From Thermobifida cellulosilytica TB100 (lineage in GTDB: Bacteria; Actinomycetota; Actinomycetes; Streptosporangiales; Streptosporangiaceae): a stretch of 56,241 nucleotides of DNA. Below, in pieces: positions 28,146-36,030 of the stretch. The stretch lies in NCBI RefSeq assembly GCF_001517975.1, contig NZ_KQ950180.1, positions 741,205-797,445 on the forward strand. The letters run 5' to 3'. Under the pieces are notes generated by a model that worked only from the letters and a program-made list of their open reading frames with translations, had not been told where the DNA came from and ran no database searches. Positions within the stretch are counted from its first letter, which is position 1; each line of letters begins with the position of its first letter. Both the position numbers and the translations under genes were made by a program.

Positions 28146-30116
28146 GTGAACCAGTGGCCGGAGCGGGCGTCGAACTCCGCCGGGAGCGTGCGGGGAACCC
28201 TCATCCAGACCGGAGCGGTGTACGGCGACGTCACCGTCACCGCCGCGGGCGGGGACCGGCGCCCGCTGCGCTCCCTCGCCGAGCTGCCGCTGACCACCGA
28301 GTACGACCCGCTGCTGGCGGGCGTCCACCGGGTGCGGCGCGGCCGGGACGGCAGCGGGCTCCCGCCCTACGTCGCCCGGGACGCCGACGGCGAGCTGCGC
28401 GACCGGATACGCGACGCCGCGGACCGGGGCGGAGTGGTGCTGGTGGTCGGCCCCTCCACCGCGGGCAAGTCCCGGACCGCGCTGGAGGCGGTGCGCCGGG
28501 TCCTTCCCGGCCACCGGCTGCTCGCCCCCGACCCAGGGTCTGACCTGCGCAGACTCGTCGAACTGGACAACGCCGGGGCCGTGTCCTGGCTGCTGTGGCT
28601 GGACGACCTGGAAAACCACCTCGGCCCGCAGGCGCTCGGCCCGGAGCTGCTGGAATGGCTCCGGGAGCGCCGCGTCCCCGTGGTGGCCACCATGCGCGCC
28701 AGGTTCTACCGGGAGCTGCGCGACCGGCGGGACCGCCGCCCGGAGCTGCGCGCCGGGATGCTGGTGCTGAACACGGCCCGCGTCCTCACGCTGCACCGGG
28801 AGTGGTCGCCCGGGGAGCTGGCCCGCGTGTCCGCCGCCGCCCACCGCGACGACCGGCTGCGGGAGGCCCACGCCCGCCACGGCGACTTCGGTGTCGCGGA
28901 GTACCTGGCCGCCGGTCCGGAACTGCTGGAGGAGTGGCAGAGCGCCCGTGCCGCGACCGCCGACGGCGGGCATCCCCGCGGCCACGCCCTGGTCGCCGCG
29001 GCGGTGGACCTGGCCCGGGTGGGGCTCACCGCGCCGGTGCCCAGGGAACTGCTCGACCGGCTGCACACCGGTTATCTGGCCGGTGCCGCCCTGCTGCGTC
29101 CCGAGGGGCACGACGAGGCGTGGCGGTGGGCGACCGAGCAGCGGTCGGGGGCCGCGGGCCTGCTGGTGCCCGGGGACGTCGCGCAGACCACCTGGCGGGC
29201 CTTCGACTACCTGGTCGACTCGGATGCCGCCGCCGCGGTCCCGGGGCCCGTGTGGCTGGCCGCGCTGGAGCGGGCCGCCGAGGACGACCGGTGGCGGATC
29301 GGCCGGGCTGCGCTCGACGCCGGGGAGTGGTCGGTCGCGGAGACCGCGTGGCGTCCGCTGGCGGAGCGGGGCGACCAGCGCGCAATGAACGACCTCGCCT
29401 TTCTCCTGGAACGGCTCGGCCGGGACGGGGAGGCGGCGGACTGGTACGCCCGGGCCGCCGAGGCCGAGAGCGCCGCCGCGATGTACGCACTGGGCATGCG
29501 GTTGAAGCCCCGCCGGGGCCTGTGGGCCGACCCGCTGCGGCCGCCCGGGAGGTGGGACCTCTACCGGGCCGGGTACTGGTTCCGCCGGGCCGCCGAGCAG
29601 GGTCACGTCGCGGCCATGTACGAACTCGCCCTGCTCTCCTCGGACGCCTTCGGCGGGTCCGCGGAGAAGCGGACGTGGCTGCTCCGGGCCGCCGAGGCCG
29701 GGCACGCCGAGGCGATGCGCCGACTGGCCGGACTCACGGAGCCGGAGGACCCCGGCCAGGCGTCGGAGTGGCTGCGCCGGGCCGTGGCGGCGGGCTCACT
29801 CGACGCGGGCTACGACCTCGCGCTGCTGTCCGAGCGGCGCGGTGACCCCGGAGGAGCGGAGGAGTGGCTGCGCCGGGCCGCCGAAGCCGGGCACCGGCCG
29901 GCCGCCTACCGGTTGGCCGCCCTGCTGGACCGGCGGGGCGCCGACGACGCCGCGCGGTGGTTGGCCCGAGCCGTCTGCCGGGACCTCGGCGGCGTCGGGG
30001 GCATCGTGGCCCGCTCCGCTTCACGGGTGGAGGAGGAGCCCGTGGACGGCGCCGTTGACGCCGGTACCGCCGGGCCTTTGCCGGGCGGAAGCCTCTTCGG
30101 GAGCCGCGGGACGTGA
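28146..30116 (+). CDS. P-loop NTPase with C-terminal Sel1-like repeats
   Basis: 656 residues from a GTG preceded by GGCGGGGGG. Residues 1-35 hold a Gly/Val-rich beta motif (SAGSVRGTLIQTGAVYGDVT) often seen at the start of actinobacterial STAND-like NTPases. Walker A is GPSTAGKS (102-109), Walker B is WLLWLDDLE (148-156), and VVATMRARF (about 179-187) fits a sensor strand. A helical middle leads to at least four Sel1-type repeats in about 420-620, for example WFRRAAEQGHVAAMYELALL and EWLRRAAEAGHRPAAYRLAA. Sel1 repeats form a protein-binding solenoid. No nuclease, protease or TIR effector domain is visible. Such architectures suggest signalling or self/non-self conflict proteins; that role is inference. 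Confidence 0.88.
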   Translation: MNQWPERASNSAGSVRGTLIQTGAVYGDVTVTAAGGDRRPLRSLAELPLTTEYDPLLAGVHRVRRGRDGSGLPPYVARDADGELRDRIRDAADRGGVVLVVGPSTAGKSRTALEAVRRVLPGHRLLAPDPGSDLRRLVELDNAGAVSWLLWLDDLENHLGPQALGPELLEWLRERRVPVVATMRARFYRELRDRRDRRPELRAGMLVLNTARVLTLHREWSPGELARVSAAAHRDDRLREAHARHGDFGVAEYLAAGPELLEEWQSARAATADGGHPRGHALVAAAVDLARVGLTAPVPRELLDRLHTGYLAGAALLRPEGHDEAWRWATEQRSGAAGLLVPGDVAQTTWRAFDYLVDSDAAAAVPGPVWLAALERAAEDDRWRIGRAALDAGEWSVAETAWRPLAERGDQRAMNDLAFLLERLGRDGEAADWYARAAEAESAAAMYALGMRLKPRRGLWADPLRPPGRWDLYRAGYWFRRAAEQGHVAAMYELALLSSDAFGGSAEKRTWLLRAAEAGHAEAMRRLAGLTEPEDPGQASEWLRRAVAAGSLDAGYDLALLSERRGDPGGAEEWLRRAAEAGHRPAAYRLAALLDRRGADDAARWLARAVCRDLGGVGGIVARSASRVEEEPVDGAVDAGTAGPLPGGSLFGSRGT

Positions 30117-30165
30117 CGGGGGCGGAAGGGACGCGCGGCCCCTCCCGTCCCCCTGTTCCCCGTGG

Positions 30166-31311
30166 TCACGGCTCCAGGGCCTGGAGAAGGTCATTCACCA
30201 GATCATCCGCTGTTTCGATCCCCACGGAGAGGCGGACCAGGTCGTCCGGGACCTCCAGCAGCGAACCGGCGGTGGAGGCGTGCGTCATCTTCCCGGGGTG
30301 CTCGATCAGGGACTCCACACCGCCCAGGGACTCGGCGAGCGTGAACACCTTCGTCCTGGCGCACACCCGCAGCGCCGCCTCCACGCCGCCCTTCAACCGG
30401 AACGACACCATGCCGCCGAAGGCGCGCATCTGGTCGACGGCCACCTTGTGGCCGGGGTGCTCGGGCAGGCCCGGGTAGAGCACCTGGGCGACCTCGGGGT
30501 GACCGAGCAGCGCGTTGACGACCCGCTCGGCGTTGGCGGTGTGCCGGTCCATGCGCACCGCCAGCGTCTTGATGCCGCGCAGGGTCAGCCAGGCGTCGAA
30601 CGGCCCGGCGACCGCGCCCATCGAGTTCTGGTGGAAGGCGAGCCGCTCGCCCAGCTCGGGGTCGGCCACCACCAGCGCGCCGCCGACCACGTCGGAGTGG
30701 CCGCCCAGGTACTTGGTGGTGGAGTGCACCACCACGTCCGCTCCCCGGGTGAGCGGGCGCTGCAAGTAGGGCGAGGCGAAGGTGTTGTCCACCACCAGCA
30801 GCGCGCCGGAGGCATGCGCGATCTCCGCGAGCGCGGCGATGTCGGCGATGTTGAGCAGCGGGTTGGTGGGCGTCTCCACCCAGACCGCGACGGTCTCGGG
30901 GCGCACGGCGGCGCGCACCGCGTCGGTGTCGGACAGGTCGACCGCGTCCCAGGCCAGGCCCCACCGCTCGAAGACCTTCGAGACCAGGCGGAAGGTGCCG
31001 CCGTAGGCGTCGTTGGGGATGATCAGGTGGTCGCCGGGCCGGGCGATGGTGCGCAGCAGCGTGTCCTCGGCGGCCATGCCCGACGCGAACGCCAGGCCCC
31101 GTACGCCCGACTCCAGCGCGGCCAGGCACTCCTCCAGCGCCGTGCGGGTCGGGTTGGCGGTGCGGGAGTACTCGTAGCCGCCGCGCAGCCCGCCCACGCC
31201 GTCCTGGCGGTAGGTGCTGGTCTGGTAGATCGGGACCACCACCGCGCCGGTCTCGGCATCCGCCTCTTGACCGGCGTGGATGGCCAGTGTCTCAAACCCC
31301 TCGTAACTCAT
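30166..31311 (-). CDS. metB: Cystathionine gamma-synthase / gamma-lyase (PLP enzyme)
   Basis: 381 residues. A PLP enzyme of the Cys/Met metabolism family; the Schiff-base Lys lies in DVVVHSTTKYLGGHSDVVGG (K200), with YEYSRTANPTR and VVDNTFASPYLQ also typical. It makes cystathionine from an O-activated homoserine and cysteine, or cleaves cystathionine to cysteine. Sequence reading does not settle which; actinobacterial members are often bifunctional. The nearby cystathionine beta-synthase gene supports a reverse transsulfuration role. The ATG lies at the 3' end of a short gap from the upstream acyltransferase gene. Confidence 0.94.
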   Translation of the reverse strand: MSYEGFETLAIHAGQEADAETGAVVVPIYQTSTYRQDGVGGLRGGYEYSRTANPTRTALEECLAALESGVRGLAFASGMAAEDTLLRTIARPGDHLIIPNDAYGGTFRLVSKVFERWGLAWDAVDLSDTDAVRAAVRPETVAVWVETPTNPLLNIADIAALAEIAHASGALLVVDNTFASPYLQRPLTRGADVVVHSTTKYLGGHSDVVGGALVVADPELGERLAFHQNSMGAVAGPFDAWLTLRGIKTLAVRMDRHTANAERVVNALLGHPEVAQVLYPGLPEHPGHKVAVDQMRAFGGMVSFRLKGGVEAALRVCARTKVFTLAESLGGVESLIEHPGKMTHASTAGSLLEVPDDLVRLSVGIETADDLVNDLLQALEP

Positions 31312-31381
31312 GGGGCCACAGTAGTATCAGGCCGTCACTCCCCCGTGCTCCCGCGCCCCCTCCACGACCGTGGCCGTCGTC

Positions 31382-32050
31382 TCATCCCGCGGCGGGTTCG
31401 GCGTCGTCGCGGCGGACGACCAGGTCCTGGCGCATCGGGGGCTGCCATCCGGTCTCGGGGTCGTAGCGGCGCACCACCCTGCCGGGCACGCCCGCGATGA
31501 CGCTGTGGTCGGGGTAGTTGCCGGCGCGCACCACCGCGCCCGCGGCGACCACGCAGTTGCGGCCCAGGGTCACTCCGGGCAGGATCACCGCGTTCGCCCC
31601 GATCCAGGAGCCCGAGCCGATGCGGACCGGGGCCTCGGTGGGCCACTGGAAGCCGATCGGGGTGTCGGGGTCGGCGTAGCCGTGGTTCTGGTCGGTGACG
31701 TAGACGTAGGGGCCGGTGAAGACGTGGTCGCCGAAGACGATGGAGCGGTGCGCCACGACGTGCGAGCCGCGGCCGATGGTGCAGCCGTCGCCGATGGTGA
31801 GCAGCGGCCTGGGACCGAGGTCGAGTCCGGGCACGTATCCGGCGCTGAGGGTGATGTCCGCGCCGATCAGCGTGTGGGAGCCCAGTTCGATCCAGGGTTC
31901 GCCGAAGATGGTGGCGGGCGGGAAGGCGATGGAGGTGCCCTCGCCGTAGGCGGCGAAGCGTGCGGCGGCGCGCGAGCCGTGGCGGATGTCCGCCTTGCGC
32001 CGGGCCCACGACCAGGTCGTGCGCACCATCCAGGAAAGCAGCCGCGACAC
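31382..32050 (-). CDS. Hexapeptide-repeat acyltransferase
   Basis: 222 residues from a GTG. The middle and C-terminal parts are a left-handed beta-helix of hexapeptide turns: LLTIGDGCTIGRGSHVVAHR, DHVFTGPYVYVTDQNHGYAD, then RIGSGSWIGANAVILPGVTL and GRNCVVAAGAVVRAG. Such enzymes transfer acetyl or other acyl groups to sugars or antibiotics as trimers; the DQNHGY loop holds the likely catalytic His. It resembles WcaF/WbbJ-type O-acetyltransferases of surface polysaccharides. Cytoplasmic. It precedes metB on the same strand by 70 bases, but a shared pathway is not apparent. Confidence 0.92.
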   Translation of the reverse strand: MSRLLSWMVRTTWSWARRKADIRHGSRAAARFAAYGEGTSIAFPPATIFGEPWIELGSHTLIGADITLSAGYVPGLDLGPRPLLTIGDGCTIGRGSHVVAHRSIVFGDHVFTGPYVYVTDQNHGYADPDTPIGFQWPTEAPVRIGSGSWIGANAVILPGVTLGRNCVVAAGAVVRAGNYPDHSVIAGVPGRVVRRYDPETGWQPPMRQDLVVRRDDAEPAAG

Positions 32051-32119
32051 CGGGTCTCCGTCTTTACTCGCTGGTAATACCAGGAGAACACTAGACGACG
32101 CGCCCGTTGCCGCCCAGGG

Positions 32120-32172
32120 GGTGGCCCCCGGAAATCCCGGAAACCGGAGGAGGTCTGCGGGCGGGGGCCACC
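32120..32172 (-). terminator. Hairpin after the abaA-like ATP-binding gene
   Basis: GGTGGCCCCC (32120-32129) and GGGGGCCACC (32163-32172) are perfect 10-bp arms with a 33-base loop, starting 9 bases beyond the stop codon of the leftward ATP-binding protein gene. Confidence 0.55.
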
Positions 32173-32180
32173 GGGTCGGG

Positions 32181-32657
32181 TCAGGGTTCGTGGGGGAGGT
32201 AGGCGTAGGCGGGCAGCGGGGGTTCGAAGACGGCCCAGACGGTGTGGCCGCCCTCGTCGGTGGCCCAGTGGCCCCAGTCGGTGGTGAGCTCGGCGACCAG
32301 GCGCAGGCCGCGCCCGCCGGGGGCGAGCGGGTCGCCGAGCGGGCGGACCTGGGGGACGCGGGGCCCTCCGGTGGCCGGGTCTGCTTTGGGGCCTTGGTCG
32401 GTGACGGTGACCAGGACCAGGCCGGTGCGCAAGCCCGACAGGCTCACCGAGACCTTGCCGCCGTCGCCGCTGAGGGAGTGGCGGCAGGCGTTGGCGAACA
32501 GTTCGGCGTCGGCGGCGGTGTGCGGGAAGCCGGTGAGGCTGGCGCGGACGCGGCGGCGCAGGCCCGGGCAGAGCGCGGGATCGCCGGGCAGTTCCCAGAA
32601 TTCGGAGACCGCGCACAGGCGGCCGGAGGCGGACTCGCCGGTGCCGCTGTCGGTCAT
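32181..32657 (-). CDS. HATPase-fold ATP-binding protein (anti-sigma-like)
   Basis: 158 residues. The GHKL fold shows an N-box AADAELFANACRHSLSGDG, a weak G1 box VTDQGPKADP and a G2 box PGGRGLRLVAELTTDWGHW. This is the small RsbW/AbaA-like type common in filamentous actinomycetes, which binds ATP and probably regulates a partner protein rather than acting as a histidine kinase. Its ATG shares one base with the stop codon of the upstream gene (TGATG), so the pair is translationally coupled. The divergent HTH-DUF397 pair nearby completes an abaA/whiJ-like locus. Confidence 0.88.
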   Translation of the reverse strand: MTDSGTGESASGRLCAVSEFWELPGDPALCPGLRRRVRASLTGFPHTAADAELFANACRHSLSGDGGKVSVSLSGLRTGLVLVTVTDQGPKADPATGGPRVPQVRPLGDPLAPGGRGLRLVAELTTDWGHWATDEGGHTVWAVFEPPLPAYAYLPHEP

Positions 32658-32989
32658 CAGGCGGCGTCCTTCCGTGCGGCGCGGCGCGCGGCCACCGGGG
32701 CGGTCCAGGACGGGGCGGGCGGAGGCTCCAGCCCGCACAGCACGGCGGCGGCCCCCTCCACGTGGCTGGCGGGCGCCTGACCGGTCCGCCCCCAGATGAA
32801 CCACCGGTGACCGGAGGCGTCCCGCACCACCACGACCGGAACCAGGCGCCCCCAGACGCGGACGTAGAGCACCGGATGCGCGGTGGCGGACAGGGCGAGC
32901 AGGGCGGATGCCCCGAGCCGGTGAAGCTCCTCTTGCAGGCGGGCGAGCAAGGACCGGCGGGAGTCGTCGGTCGGGAGGAATGCGGACAT
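32657..32989 (-). CDS. Small unknown protein of the abaA-like locus
   Basis: 110 residues from ATG 32989, preceded by GGGAGAG. It begins MSAFLPTDDSRRSLLARLQE and continues ATAHPVLYVRVWGRLVPVVV, then DASGHRWFIWGRTGQAPASH and a basic C-terminus. A mixed alpha/beta cytoplasmic protein with no motif I recognise. Its TGA overlaps the start of the HATPase gene, so the two are probably made in fixed ratio and may interact. Divergent from the HTH regulator, about 195 bases away. Confidence 0.82.
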   Translation of the reverse strand: MSAFLPTDDSRRSLLARLQEELHRLGASALLALSATAHPVLYVRVWGRLVPVVVVRDASGHRWFIWGRTGQAPASHVEGAAAVLCGLEPPPAPSWTAPVAARRAARKDAA

Positions 32990-33183
32990 GGCTCTCCCAA
33001 GGAAGTGACGTGACTGACGTGCGGCCCCGAGTGCGGCGGGACGCAGATCCATAGTTGCCCATAGACTCAGAAAATCCAAGTGTTGGAAAAAACCAGTCCG
33101 GAAGATCCCGGAAAGCGTAGTTCCTAGCTGATGAGAAGATGAGACCCACTCAGGTCCAGCCCTCGACGCCCGAGGAGGCAGCC

Positions 33184-34035
33184 GTGTCCCAGGGCTCTCC
33201 AGTCCGCCGCCGACACCTGGTCAGCCAGCTCAAACGGCTCCGCACCCGGAGCGGGCTCTCCCAGAGCCAGGTCTCCAAGAGGATGGGCTGGGAATCAGGC
33301 AAGATCATCCGCATCGAGACCGGGAAGTTCATCCGACTGAACTCCGCCGACGTCTCCGAACTGTGCCGCCTCTACGGAGCCAGCGACGACCTGCGCGAGG
33401 AACTGGTCGAGATCGCCAAGGCTTCACGCGGCAGGAAGCCTTGGTGGTTCCAGTACAAGGACGTCCTCGTCACCGCGTTCTACGGCCTGGAACACGAGGC
33501 GGCCAAGATCCAGGAGTACTCCCTCGGCCTTGTCCCCGGCCTCCTCCAGCACCCCGAGTACGTGACGGCGCTGATGAAGCGCGGTTATCTGCCGGACAAG
33601 GAGGAGCAGGAACGCCGAATCGAGGTGCGGCTACAGCGCCACCGCAACGTGCTGGAACGCGACACTCCGCCCCGGATCTGGACGGTTCTCGACGAGTCGT
33701 GCCTGCGCTGCGCCGTCGGCGGTCCGAAGCTGATGGAGGTTCAGTTGCGCCACCTGCTGGACCTGGCCGAGCGTCCCACCATCGACATCCAGGTGCTGCC
33801 CCACGCCAAGGGGATGTCGCAGAGCTACGGGTTCTCCATCCTCACCTTCGATGAGAGCGACCGGGCGGTTTACGTGGATGTTCCACCGAACGGGATGTTC
33901 TACGAAGACAGGGGCGACTTGTCCGAACACGAGCGGGTGTTCGATCATCTTCAGGCAGCCGCGCTCTCCCCAACGGAGTCGCGGGACTTCATCAGCAACC
34001 TGGTCCACGAGTACGCGAGAGGTCATGGCCACTAG
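33184..34035 (+). CDS. XRE-family HTH regulator with DUF5753 (WhiJ-like)
   Basis: 283 residues from the GTG at 33184, with GAGGAGG six bases upstream. The N-terminal helix-turn-helix is LVSQLKRLRTRSGLSQSQVS then KRMGWESGKIIRIETGKFIR. The rest is the DUF5753 domain (YSLGLVPGLLQHPEYVTALM, HLLDLAERPTIDIQVLPHAK), a putative ligand-response domain. In Streptomyces such proteins (WhiJ type) work with a small DUF397 partner in development and antibiotic control. A DUF397 gene overlaps its 3' end by 11 bases here, which supports that pairing. Confidence 0.94.
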   Translation: MSQGSPVRRRHLVSQLKRLRTRSGLSQSQVSKRMGWESGKIIRIETGKFIRLNSADVSELCRLYGASDDLREELVEIAKASRGRKPWWFQYKDVLVTAFYGLEHEAAKIQEYSLGLVPGLLQHPEYVTALMKRGYLPDKEEQERRIEVRLQRHRNVLERDTPPRIWTVLDESCLRCAVGGPKLMEVQLRHLLDLAERPTIDIQVLPHAKGMSQSYGFSILTFDESDRAVYVDVPPNGMFYEDRGDLSEHERVFDHLQAAALSPTESRDFISNLVHEYARGHGH

Positions 34036-34225
34036 CGACGACACCACGCCCGCGAGAAACTGGCACAAGGCCACCTACACCACCGAGAGGGGCGCCTGCG
34101 TCGAAGTCTCCGAAGGCCCGGTCACCGGCATCCGCGACAGCAAGAACCGCGACCTCGGCGCGCTGTTCTTCCCCGCTGACGAGTGGGCCGCGTTCGTGCG
34201 GGCGGCCCGAGGCGAACGCCTCTAG
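34025..34225 (+). CDS. DUF397 domain protein (BldB-paralogue partner)
   Basis: 66 residues. The DUF397 pattern is complete: NWHKATYTTERGACVEVSEG, GIRDSKNRDLGALFFPADEW and AAFVRAARGE. It starts inside the last codons of the HTH-DUF5753 gene (11-base overlap), so it is translationally coupled to it. DUF397 proteins are small acidic partners that counteract their WhiJ-type regulators in Streptomyces abaA-like loci. A convergent hairpin follows. Confidence 0.92.
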   Translation: MATSDDTTPARNWHKATYTTERGACVEVSEGPVTGIRDSKNRDLGALFFPADEWAAFVRAARGERL

Positions 34226-34343
34226 AACGTCTGGCCCGCGAAGCCGGGCGACCGGGACGGCGAGGCATTCCAGGCAAGCCTCCAGGGCGGCCCGCCACCG
34301 CCCCCGCGGACAGACGGGCGAAGCAGCCCGGCGTCCCCGCCGC

Positions 34344-34396
34344 GGCCGTGTCCCCGGGCCGCCGGCACCCGCCGAAGCGACCCCGGGGACACGGCC
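34344..34396. terminator. Convergent terminator, DUF397/CBS
   Basis: GGCCGTGTCCCCGGG (34344-34358) and CCCGGGGACACGGCC (34382-34396) are perfect 15-bp arms with a 23-base loop between two convergent genes. Confidence 0.7.
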
Positions 34397-34417
34397 ACTG
34401 CCGCCTCCTGCGGCCGG

Positions 34418-35785
34418 TCAGCCCGCCAGGTGGGCCAGCAGGTCCTGGCGGGTGAGCACGCCCGCGGGTTTGCCGTCGACAAGAACCACCACCGCGCCCG
34501 CCTCCTGGAGCAGTTCCACGCAGCGGCTCACCGGTTCGCCGGAGCCGACCACCGGCAGCGGGGGGCTCATGTGCTCCTCCACCGGGTCGCCGAGCTGGGC
34601 GCGGCCGTTGAACAGCGCGCCGAGCAGGTCGCGCTCGGCGATGGCGCCCACCACCTCGGCGGCCATGACCGGCGGCTCCTCCTTCATGACCGGCAGTTGG
34701 GAGACGCCGAACTCGCGCATGATGGCCACGGCCGTGCCGACGGTCTCGTGCGGGTGGGTGTGCACGAACTCGGGCAGGCTGTCGTCCTTGGCGGCGAGCA
34801 CCTGGCCCGCGGTGGCCTCCTCGGTGTCGGCCTCCAGGAAGCCGTAGTCGGCCATCCACTCGTCGTTGAAGATCTTCCCGAGGTAGCCGCGGCCGCCGTC
34901 GGGCAGCAGCACCACGACGACGTCGTCGGGCCCCGCGCCGGCGGCCACCTTGAGCGCGGCCACCACGGCCAGCCCGCAGGAGCCGCCGACGAGCAGCGCC
35001 TCCTCCCGGGCGAGGCGGCGGGTCATGAGGAAGGAGTCCTTGTCGCTGACCGCCACGACCTCGTCGCAGATCTCCGGGTCGTAGGTGGTGGGCCAGATGT
35101 CCTCGCCCACGCCCTCGACCAGGTAGGGGCGTCCGGTGCCGCCGGAGTAGACCGAGCCCTCCGGGTCGGCGCCGATGACCTTGACCCGGCCGCCGGAGAC
35201 CTCCTTGAGGTAGCGGCCGGTGCCGGTGATGGTGCCACCGGTGCCGATGCCCGCGACGAAGTGGGTGATGCGGCCCTCGGTCTGCTCCCAGATCTCGGGG
35301 CCGGTGCTGTGGTAGTGCGACTCGGGGTTGTTGGGGTTGGCGTACTGGTCGGGCTTCCACGCCCCGGGGATGGTCGCGGCCAGGCGGTCGGAGACCGAGT
35401 AGTAGGACTCGGGGTGGTCGGGGGCGACCGTGGTCGGGCAGACCACCACCTCGGCCCCGTAGGCGCGCAGCACCGCGAGCTTGTCGGCGCCGACCTTGTC
35501 GGGGCAGACGAACACGCAGCGGTAGCCCTTCTCGGCGGCGACGATGGCCAGGCCCACGCCGGTGTTGCCGGAGGTCGGCTCCACGATGGTGCCGCCGGGC
35601 CGGAGCAGGCCCCGCCGCTCGGCGTCCTCGACCATGCGCAGGGCGATGCGGTCCTTGACCGACCCTCCCGGGTTGAAGTACTCCACCTTGGCCAGCACGG
35701 TCGGCGCGACTCCGGCGGCGACCTTCTTCAGCCGGACCAGCGGCGTGTTGCCGACCAGTTCGATCAAGGAGTTGTAGACCCGCAT
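34418..35785 (-). CDS. cbs: Cystathionine beta-synthase with CBS domain pair
   Basis: 455 residues. It joins homocysteine and serine (or O-acetylserine) to cystathionine, first step of reverse transsulfuration. The PLP fold is clear: ELVGNTPLVRLKKV, FNPGGSVKDRIALRM with Schiff-base Lys K44, EPTSGNTGVGLAIVA, GIGTGGTITGTGRY and the long PDKVGADKLAVLRAYGAEVV. Two CBS regulatory domains occupy about residues 335-455. No N-terminal heme domain, as expected for bacteria. The ATG at 35785 follows GGAGGAAGGGA. The gamma-synthase/lyase gene lies 3 kb further on, separated by a regulatory locus. Confidence 0.95.
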   Translation of the reverse strand: MRVYNSLIELVGNTPLVRLKKVAAGVAPTVLAKVEYFNPGGSVKDRIALRMVEDAERRGLLRPGGTIVEPTSGNTGVGLAIVAAEKGYRCVFVCPDKVGADKLAVLRAYGAEVVVCPTTVAPDHPESYYSVSDRLAATIPGAWKPDQYANPNNPESHYHSTGPEIWEQTEGRITHFVAGIGTGGTITGTGRYLKEVSGGRVKVIGADPEGSVYSGGTGRPYLVEGVGEDIWPTTYDPEICDEVVAVSDKDSFLMTRRLAREEALLVGGSCGLAVVAALKVAAGAGPDDVVVVLLPDGGRGYLGKIFNDEWMADYGFLEADTEEATAGQVLAAKDDSLPEFVHTHPHETVGTAVAIMREFGVSQLPVMKEEPPVMAAEVVGAIAERDLLGALFNGRAQLGDPVEEHMSPPLPVVGSGEPVSRCVELLQEAGAVVVLVDGKPAGVLTRQDLLAHLAG

Positions 35786-36030
35786 CAACAGTTCCCTTCC
35801 TCCCCTGGGCCGCCGCGCCGCCGTGTGCGGAGGGGGCGGCTGCGCGGCCTGCGGCCGGTGCCGTGCGGTACCGGCTCTCCGCTGCTCGTCCGAACCCTAT
35901 ACGCCTCTGTTGTTCCCCGGCCGCCGCTCGGTGGGGTACGGCCCCGGCCTGCCACGACTGGCAGGCGCCGCTGCCGGGTACCACCAAGGAGCAGGGACCG
36001 GTTGTCCTTCTCGCGGTCGGAGGTGACGGC

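Noticed and set aside
33184-34225. HTH plus small partner read as a toxin-antitoxin pair
   Set aside because: The overlap resembles toxin-antitoxin operons, but DUF5753 and DUF397 domains identify a WhiJ-type regulator pair with no toxin fold.
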